Shown piece after piece: positions 1-7,983 of a DNA stretch of 32,490 nt (within the stretch, counting starts at the first letter, position 1; each line of letters opens with the position of its first letter). The stretch is from Deltaproteobacteria bacterium. GTDB taxonomy: Bacteria; Desulfobacterota; Desulfobacteria; Desulfobacterales; BuS5. The position numbers and the translations under genes were made by a program. The notes below the pieces were generated by a model, which saw only the letters and a list, made by a program, of their open reading frames with translations, was not told the DNA's origin and searched no databases. The stretch spans positions 1 through 32,490 of the forward strand of contig JAGGWL010000308.1 in assembly GCA_021157555.1 (NCBI GenBank). Direction: 5' to 3'.

Positions 1-110
1 GAATCCATTTCTGCCCCTGTATCATTTTTGGCGGATATGGAATCCGCCCCTGCCTTGAGTGAATGTCAATTTTTTGACTGAATCTTATAAGGCTTAAGAT
101 ATTCGTAACC

Positions 111-141
111 GTTCACGGTTATCAGTTTACGGTTAACAGTT
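111..141. repeat. 14-bp imperfect tandem repeat
   Basis: Two adjacent 14-base units, GTTCACGGTTATCA (111-124) and GTTTACGGTTAACA (125-138), differ at two positions. A partial third unit (GTT) follows at 139-141. No function is visible. The pattern looks like a short, locally expanded intergenic repeat. Confidence 0.55.
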
Positions 142-306
142 GAAAAAGATATCGAAATTAAAAGGAAAAAAGGTCTCTGGAACCGGGATATTGACTTGGC
201 ATAGAAACGTGGACGATCATTCCTATAGGGAGGAATAATAAAGCTTGATTTATTCCGTTTCAAAGGCATAATATGCCCGTATCAATTCCGTTAGAGAAAG
301 GTTGTT

Positions 307-414
307 ATGGAAAAAAACGAAATAATACGGCTTATTACTGAATGGCAAAACCGTATATTACGGATAGAAGGTATCCTGATTATAACGGATTTGGGAGAGG
401 CTATGATTTTAATT
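307..414 (+). pseudogene. Truncated N-terminal remnant of an unidentified gene
   Basis: An ATG at 307 has an AAAGG ribosome-binding site (tract 296-301) five bases upstream and opens a 35-residue frame starting MEKNEIIRLITEWQNRILRI. It stops soon after entering the inverted-repeat segment that begins at 376. The good ribosome-binding site and the amphipathic, charged start suggest the beginning of a real gene that has been cut off. The opening loosely resembles the N-termini of DUF4143-type AAA+ ATPases, but the stretch is too short to assign a family. No continuation of the frame was found after 549. Confidence 0.25.
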
Positions 415-549
415 TGATGAAAGCCCTGAAATCATAGGCTGTTTGTATTTGAACTTGAGGACTTATCCATTCAGATGTATCAAATCCTCATTTGCCAAGT
501 CAATGATTTCAGCGAGTTATGTCCTGACCCCCAAATCCGTTATAATCAG
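376..549. repeat. 174-bp segment with perfect 20-bp terminal inverted repeats
   Basis: CTGATTATAACGGATTTGGG at 376-395 is matched exactly by its reverse complement at 530-549. Two further inverted pairs nest inside: CTATGATTT (401-409) with AAATCATAG (429-437), and TGAGGA (456-461) with TCCTCA (485-490). There is no coding frame inside. The size and perfect ends fit a miniature inverted-repeat element, but I see no clear target-site duplication at the edges. A long hairpin RNA is an alternative. Confidence 0.45.
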
Positions 550-583
550 AAATTATTAATGTGTTTGTTAATTTTTTAACGGC

Positions 584-664
584 GTCCTTCCAGGACTAAT
601 TGCCTTGAATATAATTTTACCGGTGGTTAAAACCACCGGCTATATGACCTAATCCCTTCGGGAT
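584..664. repeat. Cluster of three hairpins (REP-like or IS200/IS605-end-like)
   Basis: Three stem-loops follow at intervals of about 35 bases: GTCCT/AGGAC (584-596, loop TCC), CCGGTGGTT/AACCACCGG (620-639, loop of two A) and ATCCC/GGGAT (652-664, loop TTC). The central one is a strong 9-bp stem flanked by AT-rich DNA. It resembles the subterminal hairpins recognised by Y1 transposases (IS200/IS605 or REP-associated). No transposase gene is present in the window, so this is at most a remnant or a non-autonomous unit. Confidence 0.4.
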
Positions 665-689
665 AATATGAGATCAATTTCATCGCTGA

Positions 690-803
690 TCAAAACAAGG
701 TAAAAAATATCCCTTTTTTTAAAAAATACAACTGCTCAATGCCGGCTTCAAGATACCCGAGCCACATATCACCATCTTGCCAATACGTATATTTTAGTAA
801 CAT
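690..803 (-). pseudogene. Truncated HicB-family antitoxin remnant
   Basis: The ATG at 803 opens a 37-residue frame whose first 19 residues are MLLKYTYWQDGDMWLGYLE. This is the start of the small HicB-type proteins that usually continue with a 'PDY..QGET..EL' segment. Here the similarity ends after residue 19 and the frame runs through unrelated Phe/Leu-rich sequence to a stop. I see no toxin (HicA) gene beside it and no ribosome-binding site at the usual distance. The HicB assignment is from memory of the family pattern; the truncation is visible. It is probably a dead fragment. Confidence 0.5.
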
Positions 804-828
804 TATAAACTTATTCTTTCCTCGTTCC

Positions 829-3800
829 TCATATCATCCGTTCTATCTTCTTGAGCAAAGTATCAAGTCTTTTTTGGGAGACAGGTACAACAGTTTTAAG
901 TTCCTGGGCAAATACGGATACTTTGTATTCTTCGATCATCCAGAAAAAATTTTCAACTTCGCTGCGTTTTTCTTTTGTTGTACATGGTGACAAATTTTCC
1001 AGCAAGCTGTTCAGCTTGTCAGTATATCCAGTGACCAGAGATGCCCTGGCTCTGTCTTTATTAATGTCGATAAACGCCCTTTGGCTGCGAAGGGAAATTG
1101 CTTTTAAATATCTGACAAGGTGGGACAGACGTTCCGTATTATATAATTCCATAAAATTATTTGGTACAAGCCTTTTTACTTCACTTGATAATCCATTTAA
1201 AAACAACAGGTTCTTTTCATTAAATCTTTGTATTTTTTCAAAATCTGCTATCTGTAATAGTGTATCATGATAAGCAGAGATTACGGGAATACTTGTTTTA
1301 AGCAGTTCGTCACCTTTTTTTAATATAAGCGGACTGACGGATTCTGCATAAGAATAGAATTCTTTTTTTGAACGAATATTTTTGTTGAACAAACTGGTGA
1401 TGGCGCTTTGATAAAATCTATTGCCAAGACTGGAGGCGCTTCCAAAATGTGAGGAGGCTTTTTGCAGATTTACAGGAATTTTCATTCTTTTTTTTAAAAA
1501 TTTTAGATCTTTGGAAAATAGTATAGAAAATAAAGCAATAATCCCTTTTTTATGAGATTGAAGCGCAGTTTCAGGATTGTTGAAAATACGGAGATTAACT
1601 TTGTTTTCCATGCTTTCAAGAGCGGGATAGACCGCCCAATTTCCCATATTTTTATTATTTAGGGGAATAGATTCGGGAAGATCCGGAAAATTCCATTCTA
1701 TTATGCTGCTTCGCTCCCAATTTTTTCTTATTGATCTCAATTCTTTTGATTCGCGAATGTCAATTTGGGGAGAGGCCGTGCCGTATAAAACGGCTTTATC
1801 ACGGCTGGATCTGATTTCCTTTCCCTTTTCATTTGTGATCGAAATAACAGCTTTAAGATGATCCGGCAGTCCGGCATCCGGCCAGGCCGAAGCAGGTATA
1901 TTTATCTTGAAGCGTTTATCAATCAATGTTCCCAGAGAGGAAAAAAGGGACGAGGGATTTGATTCCTGGCCATGGGGCATTTCCTTGATAAGAATATCTA
2001 CTGTATCTGCTATTGGGACCAGCTTTTTTCTGTATTTTTTGGGCAGCCCTTTAATTAATGCGGCAATTTTTTCTTTAAAAAGACCCGGTACCAGCCAGTC
2101 AATACTTTCGGAAGGTATGGATGAAGCCAGGGCTGCGGGCACCTTAATTGTTACTCCATCATTCGGTTTACCTATGTTAAAATTATAAGCGCATCGAAAT
2201 TTGATATTGCCTAAAGAAATTTTATCCGGAAAAAGCTCCAGTTCTTCAGTATCCGGATTATACTTTAAAAGATCCTGTGTTTCCATTCGCAAAAACCGGT
2301 CTGTCCCTTTTTTTTTGATGCATGCTTCAAGTGCCCTGATGTTGTAAATCTCCGGCAGTCGGTTCATGTAAAAATCGGCCATCTCCTCCTCGCTGACAAG
2401 GATATCCCGCCTCCTGAACCTGTTTTCCATATCAGCAATTTTTTCAATAAGTTCCTGATTGTGCTGCATGAATGATAATATTTTTTTAACATCACCCTGC
2501 ACAAGGGCGCTGTTAACAAAAATTTTAAATGCTTCAGCAGGATCAATTCTTCCGTAGGAAACCGGCCTTTGCGTAATAATTATCAGGCCGAACAGGCTGA
2601 CCTGCTCAAACGCCACCACTTCTCCGCGGTTACGTTCCCAATGAGGCTGATTATAAGTGTATTTGCATTGTTTTTTGCCTGCATTTTCAATCCATGCATT
2701 ATCAATTGCAGCAACGCATCTTGCATATGGACGGGTTGTTTCAATCAGTTCAAAAGCAACGAGCCATTTCCCGGCTTTATTAAAAAGTCCCGAACCAGGA
2801 AAAAGCATCACCTCGCTGCCTTTGGCAGCCTTGTAAAAATTTTTCTCTTTTTTTAAAGCAATATTGCTCAGGAATCCGCTTAAAATTGATTTATGGATTG
2901 CCTCATAAAGTGGGTGCCTGTCATCATCAGTCTGCCTGGATTTGCTTTGTGAAAATTCCACTTTTTTTTGAAAATTATTTTTATCTTCCTTGATAATATT
3001 ACTAAGCTGTGAATGAATATCGACCCATTCTCGCATTCGTTTATAGGAAAGAAAATATTCCCGGCAAAATTTTTTCATCCTGTTGCCGGTTTTCACCTTT
3101 TGCCAGGTCTTATTATAGGTATTCCAGATATTAAGCAGGGTGATAAAATCGGACAAAGGATCTACAAATTCTTTATGCTTTTGATCCGCCGCCGCGGCTT
3201 TCTCAGGCGGACGTTCCCGCGGATCACGAATGCTCATGGCAGAAGCTATAATCGCCATCTCCTGTATACAGCCATATTTCCCGGCTTCAATCAATATTCT
3301 GGCAAGACGCGGATCAACAGGCATATTTGCCATTAATCTTCCGTATTTTGTTAATTTAAAACGCCTGCGCCTGGCGGGAGCCTTTGCTTTTTGCAAAACC
3401 TGCAATGAAGAAATTGCGCCAATTTCGATCAGCAGGTTAAAGCCGTCCTTGATATTCTTCGGCTCCGGAGGATCTATAAAAGGAAAATCTTCAATATTTC
3501 CCAAATTAAGAGCCAGCATCTTTAGGATGACTTCCGCAAGATTTGCCCTTAAAATCTCGGGGGGCGTATAAAGACGGCGTGAATTAAAATCTTCTTCAGG
3601 AAAAAGACGGATGCAGATACCGTTTTCTACCCGCCCGCATCTTCCTTTTCTTTGCTCAGCACTGCTTTGCGATACAGGTACAACCGGCAGTGAGGTTATT
3701 CTTGAACCTGGCATATAATGCGATATGCGGGCCAGGCCTGTATCAATAACATATTTAACCCCTGGGATTGTAATGGATGTTTCAGCTATGTTGGTTGCAA

Positions 3801-4692
3801 TAATTATTTTTCTGCCCGAACAGCGGGCAAAGATTTTTTTTTGTTCCGATGCAGATATCCTTGCGTATAATGGCAGGACGAAAATTCCTTTATATTTACG
3901 TCCCTCAATTAAAGTGCGTGTTTCATGTATATCCCGTTCGGTTGGCATAAAAATCAGGATGTCTCCAAAAGGACTGCCACTTTGCAGTTCGTCAACGGCC
4001 TGCGCTGCCATCTCGACATGGGTGAGCTCATCATTCAATTCATGCTTTCCGGCAAAATAACGCGTTTCAACCGGATAGACCCGGCCGGATACTTCAATCA
4101 CAGGAGCGTTGTCAAAGGCTTTGGAAAATTTCTCTGTATCTATTGTGGCTGAAGTTATAATCAGCTTCAGATCTTTTCTTTTTTTTGATAAAGTTTTTAA
4201 TATGCCGAGCACAAAGTCGATATTCAGGCTTCTTTCATGTGCCTCATCGACTATTAAGGTGTCATACATATTTAAAAAAGGATCATTCCTGGTTTCTGCC
4301 AGAAGAATTCCGTCTGTCATTATTTTTATAAACGAATTTTTGCTGGTCTTATCCTTAAATCTGATTTTATAACCAACAGAACCGCCCACAGCCGTTTCAC
4401 CCAGTTCCTCTGCAATTCGGGCTGCAACAGTTATAGCGGCTATCCTTCTTGGCTGGGTGCAGCCAATAAGGCCATTGATGCCGCGGTCGGCGGCAAGGCA
4501 GAATTGCGGGATCTGAGTGGTCTTGCCGGAACCTGTCTCACCTGCAATAATAACTACTCTGTTATTCCTGATGGTCTCTATAATTTCATCTTTTTTTAAA
4601 AAAACAGGCAGGGAGCGGTTGAATAAAGGTTTGGGAATGTTATTTTGGCGCCATTTGTTTTGTTTTTTGAAATACTGAGCAAAATTTAGCAT
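829..4692 (-). CDS. hrpA: ATP-dependent DEAH-box RNA helicase HrpA
   Basis: Superfamily 2 RNA helicase of 1287 residues, the usual size for bacterial HrpA (about 1300). Walker A GETGSGKT is at residues 51-58, DEAH at 149-152, SAT at 181-183, and motif VI QRKGRCGR at 347-354, with Cys where Ala is usual. The helicase core is followed by the HA2/OB-fold region and a long C-terminal DUF3418-type part, both typical of the family. Family knowledge ties HrpA to mRNA processing and to clearing stalled or collided ribosomes in the cytoplasm. The ATG shares one base (TAATG) with the stop of the 53-codon gene upstream and has no clear ribosome-binding site of its own. That suggests translational coupling and supports this start. 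Confidence 0.95.
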   Translation of the reverse strand: MLNFAQYFKKQNKWRQNNIPKPLFNRSLPVFLKKDEIIETIRNNRVVIIAGETGSGKTTQIPQFCLAADRGINGLIGCTQPRRIAAITVAARIAEELGETAVGGSVGYKIRFKDKTSKNSFIKIMTDGILLAETRNDPFLNMYDTLIVDEAHERSLNIDFVLGILKTLSKKRKDLKLIITSATIDTEKFSKAFDNAPVIEVSGRVYPVETRYFAGKHELNDELTHVEMAAQAVDELQSGSPFGDILIFMPTERDIHETRTLIEGRKYKGIFVLPLYARISASEQKKIFARCSGRKIIIATNIAETSITIPGVKYVIDTGLARISHYMPGSRITSLPVVPVSQSSAEQRKGRCGRVENGICIRLFPEEDFNSRRLYTPPEILRANLAEVILKMLALNLGNIEDFPFIDPPEPKNIKDGFNLLIEIGAISSLQVLQKAKAPARRRRFKLTKYGRLMANMPVDPRLARILIEAGKYGCIQEMAIIASAMSIRDPRERPPEKAAAADQKHKEFVDPLSDFITLLNIWNTYNKTWQKVKTGNRMKKFCREYFLSYKRMREWVDIHSQLSNIIKEDKNNFQKKVEFSQSKSRQTDDDRHPLYEAIHKSILSGFLSNIALKKEKNFYKAAKGSEVMLFPGSGLFNKAGKWLVAFELIETTRPYARCVAAIDNAWIENAGKKQCKYTYNQPHWERNRGEVVAFEQVSLFGLIIITQRPVSYGRIDPAEAFKIFVNSALVQGDVKKILSFMQHNQELIEKIADMENRFRRRDILVSEEEMADFYMNRLPEIYNIRALEACIKKKGTDRFLRMETQDLLKYNPDTEELELFPDKISLGNIKFRCAYNFNIGKPNDGVTIKVPAALASSIPSESIDWLVPGLFKEKIAALIKGLPKKYRKKLVPIADTVDILIKEMPHGQESNPSSLFSSLGTLIDKRFKINIPASAWPDAGLPDHLKAVISITNEKGKEIRSSRDKAVLYGTASPQIDIRESKELRSIRKNWERSSIIEWNFPDLPESIPLNNKNMGNWAVYPALESMENKVNLRIFNNPETALQSHKKGIIALFSILFSKDLKFLKKRMKIPVNLQKASSHFGSASSLGNRFYQSAITSLFNKNIRSKKEFYSYAESVSPLILKKGDELLKTSIPVISAYHDTLLQIADFEKIQRFNEKNLLFLNGLSSEVKRLVPNNFMELYNTERLSHLVRYLKAISLRSQRAFIDINKDRARASLVTGYTDKLNSLLENLSPCTTKEKRSEVENFFWMIEEYKVSVFAQELKTVVPVSQKRLDTLLKKIERMI

Positions 4693-4853
4693 TAAAATAA
4701 TTTAGGCTGTATATATTCCTGATATGCCGCACATTTATTTTTTTGTTTACATTTTCTGCAAACGTCCACATGCTTGCGCGGCCTTCCTTTTTTGGGACAG
4801 ATAATATAAACTTGAAGTTTATGCGGTTTTATTAATTTGTCAAGTTGTTCCAT
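4692..4853 (-). CDS. Small Cys-rich protein (53 aa) coupled to hrpA
   Basis: This 53-codon frame begins at an ATG with GGAG nine bases upstream and ends in TAA, overlapping the hrpA ATG by one base. Four cysteines sit at residues 19, 32, 35 and 41, in the contexts IICPKKGRPRKH, VCRKCKQ and KCAAY. The protein is very basic between and around them. This suggests a small zinc-binding, possibly RNA-binding module. I recall similar short proteins in related sulfate reducers but cannot name a family. The tight coupling suggests it is made with HrpA; any functional link is inference. It is too ordered (ribosome-binding site, Cys pattern, coupling) to be a chance ORF. Confidence 0.75.
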   Translation of the reverse strand: MEQLDKLIKPHKLQVYIICPKKGRPRKHVDVCRKCKQKNKCAAYQEYIQPKLF

Positions 4854-4870
4854 AATGCTGCTCTCCAAAA

Positions 4871-6403
4871 TTATATATCATCCCTTTGTAGCATCACGGT
4901 TTCTCCATATGGCGCTTGATCGTGCAAAAGTAATCGGAATTCATAGTTTGCAAAATGAATTGTATCGCCACTTTTAAGTCTGGCAGGTGTATTTTCCTGA
5001 ATTTTTCTTTTGTTAAGACGGGTTCCATTGGTACTTCTGTGATCCTCAAGATAATAATAACCGTTTTTATATTCAATAGTGGCATGAAGACTCGAAATAA
5101 ACTCCTTGGGAATCACAATGTCGTTGCTTGAATCTCTGCCTATACTTACTGATTTTTTATTCAAAACAAGAGATACAGATTCCTTGGTGATGATATGATC
5201 CACATCTATAAGCTCTGCCTGAAAAACAGGGTGATATTCCGGTACGCCATCAACCTGTATTTTTTTTGAATCATCGGGTGCAATTTCTTTTTTCTGCCGT
5301 TTATATATTACTATTAAAATTGCCAATATAATAAAAAGTATTATAATTATATAATAATTAATTGGTATTATAGAAAATCGCTGCTTAAAGGATTTATCAG
5401 TCTCTCTTGCTTTCGTCAGAGATTTTTTATTTTCTGTCTTTATTATTGAATCTTTTTTTACGATTAATTCAGGTTTTGGCTCTACTTTTTCTTTTTTTGG
5501 TGTTATCTGTTTTTCTATCAAGGACGAATTATCAGGCTCAACCGCCTTATGCTTATTTGGCAAAGGCGATAATTGCTGTGTACCCAATTGCGCTTCTTTT
5601 ACTTTTACTTGAGGTTTGCTTATAATTTTATTTATTTTTTTAAATATATCAGGAATCTCTTCAGCGTTATAAGCCCTGAAATATTCCCCGTTTGTTCTTG
5701 ATGCAAGTATTTGAAGCATGCGAACGTCGGCCTTATCAGTAAATGCAATACCAAAAATTTTAATGCCTGATTCTTTACTCTCCTGCGTTAAATTATTCTT
5801 AAGCCATGCTTCTCCTTCAATATCCCGTTCCTTGCTGCCGGTGTCTATAATTCCATCGGTTAAAAGAATAAGCACTTTCTGCGCTTCTTTTCTCCCATGA
5901 ATTTTGAGTTCATAAATTGCTCTTTCCACACCTGCAGGAGTGTTTGTAAAAAGCCCTTTATAATTTATGTTGCGCAGACTTTTAAGAAATCTTGCAGCGG
6001 CTGCCTTGTTATTCATATTTGCAAGCTGTTCAACCACTCTTGCATCCTGGTCAAATATTACCATACCAAGACGGATTTCTTCACTTGTATTATTGAGCAA
6101 CTCAGTAACAACATCTCTCGTGATAAATTTGGGATCATTTTTTTTCATACTCCCGGAATTATCCAGAGCAACTATAATATCAATTTTCGGTCCGGTTGAG
6201 GAACTATCCAGATTAATTGGGTTATGATCAGGCTCTGCTTCGATCACAACAGGGGTTTCCGAATATTTCTTTAAAAGATTTGATTCAGTTTTTATTATCC
6301 GGTCAGTATCTTCGGAAACGCCATAAGAGTTTACTGCAAAAACAATTGTTGTGAAGAGAATAAGATAGCTCAAAATAGATTGCTTGATTTTTTTACTTTT
6401 CAT
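4871..6403 (-). CDS. Membrane VWA-FHA protein
   Basis: Protein of 510 residues from the ATG at 6403, chosen because AAAGG lies ten bases upstream and a signal/anchor sequence (residues 8-28) follows. An upstream in-frame extension to 6445 lacks these. A von Willebrand A domain (about 74-260) has the MIDAS residues DNSGS (81-85), T155 and D183. A Lys/Pro-rich linker leads to a transmembrane helix (345-367). A C-terminal FHA domain (about 418-490) carries GR (422-423), SSLH (437-440) and STNGT (457-461). The predicted topology puts VWA in the periplasm and FHA, which binds phosphothreonine, in the cytoplasm. The tail contains GETVML (500-505), a possible phosphothreonine peptide. The gene is divergent from the AAA-OmpA gene. 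No Ser/Thr kinase gene is in the window. Its role is unknown. Confidence 0.88.
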   Translation of the reverse strand: MKSKKIKQSILSYLILFTTIVFAVNSYGVSEDTDRIIKTESNLLKKYSETPVVIEAEPDHNPINLDSSSTGPKIDIIVALDNSGSMKKNDPKFITRDVVTELLNNTSEEIRLGMVIFDQDARVVEQLANMNNKAAAARFLKSLRNINYKGLFTNTPAGVERAIYELKIHGRKEAQKVLILLTDGIIDTGSKERDIEGEAWLKNNLTQESKESGIKIFGIAFTDKADVRMLQILASRTNGEYFRAYNAEEIPDIFKKINKIISKPQVKVKEAQLGTQQLSPLPNKHKAVEPDNSSLIEKQITPKKEKVEPKPELIVKKDSIIKTENKKSLTKARETDKSFKQRFSIIPINYYIIIILFIILAILIVIYKRQKKEIAPDDSKKIQVDGVPEYHPVFQAELIDVDHIITKESVSLVLNKKSVSIGRDSSNDIVIPKEFISSLHATIEYKNGYYYLEDHRSTNGTRLNKRKIQENTPARLKSGDTIHFANYEFRLLLHDQAPYGETVMLQRDDI

Positions 6404-6414
6404 GTTATATATAC

Positions 6415-6438
6415 CTTTAGGAACAGGGCACGAAATAA
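6415..6438 (+). repeat. Direct repeat, copy 1
   Basis: CTTTAGGAACAGGGCACGAA followed by ATAA matches the segment at 7961-7983 with one substitution and one single-base gap. This copy includes the ribosome-binding site of the VWA-FHA gene on the opposite strand. Together the two copies bracket the AAA-OmpA gene. A weaker similarity (about 15 of 20 bases) lies near 28994-29013 in the rpsS-rplV gap. Confidence 0.5.
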
Positions 6439-6493
6439 TACACAAACACTCAAATGTCTAAACTTTTTTTAAAATAACAAATTTTAAATAATC

Positions 6494-7945
6494 ATGTACC
6501 TTGCATATTATAATTTAAATGTAAAGCCATTTCAGATAAGCCCGGATCCCAAATTCCTCTGGCTGGGAGAGACTCACAAAGAAGCCCTTGCCATTTTAAA
6601 GTATGGAATTTTTGACAACAGGGGTTTTTTACTTCTGGTTGGAGATGTGGGAACCGGCAAAACCACACTTATCAACGGATTGTTAGAAAGTTTGAGTGAA
6701 GATACTATTGTGGCAACGATAACCGATCCTGGACTGGATGTACTTGATTTTTATAATTTTCTTGCAGTTAGTTTTAAAATAAATAAAAAATTTACCACAA
6801 AAGGTGATTTTCTTGTTCATTTTATCCATTTCCTTCACAAGGTTTATGCTGCCAATAAAAAGGTGCTGTTAATAATTGACGAAGCACAAAGACTCTCGCA
6901 TGAAATGCTGGAAGAGATACGCTTATTGTCAAACATTGAAAAAAAAGATGAAAAACTTTTAAATATATTTTTGGTGGGACAGAATGAATTAAATGAAACC
7001 CTTGCTGAAACAAAAAACAGGGCATTATTGCAAAGAATAACCACAAAATATGATATAGGACCTTTAAAAAAAAGGGAAATTAAGGATTATATTCAATTTC
7101 GTTTAAACGTTGCAGGCACTCAACGCAAGCTTTTCAATAGAATGGCAATTCGTGAAATCATTTCATTCTCACAATGTTATCCCCGCCTTATTAATGTTAT
7201 TTGTGATCATGCTCTTTTAACCGGATTTATAAAAGAAAAAGACAAGATTGATGCATCAATTATTAAAGAGTGTGTAAAAGAACTCAGTCTTTCCAAGGTA
7301 AAAAAGAAAAAACGTAGGAGTCTTTTGGGGGTAAAGGATACATCAATAGCCGGAACAGAAAGAAACCCCGCCAGATTAAAACCAGCTTTTTTAATTCTAA
7401 TCATTCTCCTATTGTTTATCGGCGGATACAATTATTTTTCAAATAAAGATAAATCAAAAACAGATATTATAATTACTGATGTTACTAAAGGTGGCAAGGT
7501 AAAGCCCGGCCTTTCAGTAAAGAATAATGTCAATCTGAAACAAAATAAAACAAATACCCCTCTGTTTAAGGATAAAGATCCTGATAAAACATTACCAAAA
7601 CCATATGCTGAGGATAAATTGACAATCAATATCCTTCCAAATTCGGATGAATTGTCTTCCGAATCATACAAACTGCTTGATAGATTCGTTCAAAGGATCA
7701 AATTATATCCTGATGCTGCAATAACAATAAAAGGATATACAGACTCTTCAGGCAGTGTCGGTTACAATAAACTATTATCAAAATTCAGAGCCAATAATGT
7801 GAAGAGCTATTTGGCAGGCCAGGGCGTTGATTCTTCAAAAATCAAGAGTATGGGTATGGGCCCGGCAAACCCCATAGCTTCCAACACAACGCCTGCCGGA
7901 AAAGCAAAAAATCGCAGAATTATATTAGAGTTGATACATCCCTGA
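6494..7945 (+). CDS. ExeA/GspA-like AAA+ ATPase fused to an OmpA-like domain
   Basis: Protein of 483 residues. The start (MYLAYYNLNVKPF.I.PDP) is the standard opening of ExeA/GspA ATPases, which help assemble secretion or envelope machinery across peptidoglycan. Walker A GDVGTGKT is at residues 50-57 and Walker B LLIIDEAQ ends at 132. A basic stretch (264-275) precedes a single transmembrane helix (297-315). A periplasmic linker leads to a C-terminal OmpA-like peptidoglycan-binding domain (about 380-483; TDSSGS, N-x-LLSKFRA, KNRRI). ExeA proteins commonly use other peptidoglycan-binding domains, so this is a variant architecture. No type II secretion genes are nearby. The ATG has no Shine-Dalgarno sequence, yet the family match fixes the start. 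The gene is divergent from the VWA-FHA gene. Confidence 0.9.
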   Translation: MYLAYYNLNVKPFQISPDPKFLWLGETHKEALAILKYGIFDNRGFLLLVGDVGTGKTTLINGLLESLSEDTIVATITDPGLDVLDFYNFLAVSFKINKKFTTKGDFLVHFIHFLHKVYAANKKVLLIIDEAQRLSHEMLEEIRLLSNIEKKDEKLLNIFLVGQNELNETLAETKNRALLQRITTKYDIGPLKKREIKDYIQFRLNVAGTQRKLFNRMAIREIISFSQCYPRLINVICDHALLTGFIKEKDKIDASIIKECVKELSLSKVKKKKRRSLLGVKDTSIAGTERNPARLKPAFLILIILLLFIGGYNYFSNKDKSKTDIIITDVTKGGKVKPGLSVKNNVNLKQNKTNTPLFKDKDPDKTLPKPYAEDKLTINILPNSDELSSESYKLLDRFVQRIKLYPDAAITIKGYTDSSGSVGYNKLLSKFRANNVKSYLAGQGVDSSKIKSMGMGPANPIASNTTPAGKAKNRRIILELIHP

Positions 7946-7960
7946 AACTTTCTACAAAAG

Positions 7961-7983
7961 CTTTAGGAACGGGTACGAAATAA
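7961..7983 (+). repeat. Direct repeat, copy 2
   Basis: CTTTAGGAACGGGTACGAAA followed by TAA is the near-copy of 6415-6438. It lies 15 bases after the stop of the AAA-OmpA gene, in the convergent gap before cpoB (7946-8046). I found no convincing terminator hairpin in that gap. Confidence 0.5.

Larger units (their letters stand above)
1..828. other. Gene-free accessory region with gene remnants and repeats
   Basis: This is the only stretch over 300 bases without an intact gene. It lies downstream of hrpA. It contains a stem-loop at 30-48 (GGCGGAT / ATCCGCC), a 14-bp tandem repeat at 111-141, a short truncated ORF at 307-414, a segment bounded by 20-bp inverted repeats at 376-549, three hairpins at 584-664 and a broken HicB-like ORF at 690-803. 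A 67-codon minus-strand ORF at 66-269 crosses the tandem repeat and resembles nothing I know, so I do not call it. The region reads as decayed accessory DNA next to a conserved block. That is inference; the repeats and broken ORFs are directly visible. Confidence 0.6.

Noticed and set aside
66..269. 67-codon minus-strand ORF near the left end
   Set aside because: It translates the tandem repeat, has no recognisable family pattern and lies in decayed intergenic DNA.
748..779. CAAGAT/ATCTTG inverted repeat as a terminator for hrpA
   Set aside because: No T-run follows it on the hrpA strand and it lies inside the HicB-like remnant.
851..1270. 139-codon plus-strand ORF, plus several others inside hrpA
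   Set aside because: They lie antisense to hrpA, whose full-length frame has clear helicase motifs, and show no protein-family features of their own.
6404..6445. 14-codon upstream extension of the VWA-FHA protein
   Set aside because: The ribosome-binding site and signal peptide both fit the internal ATG at 6403; the extension runs through the direct repeat.
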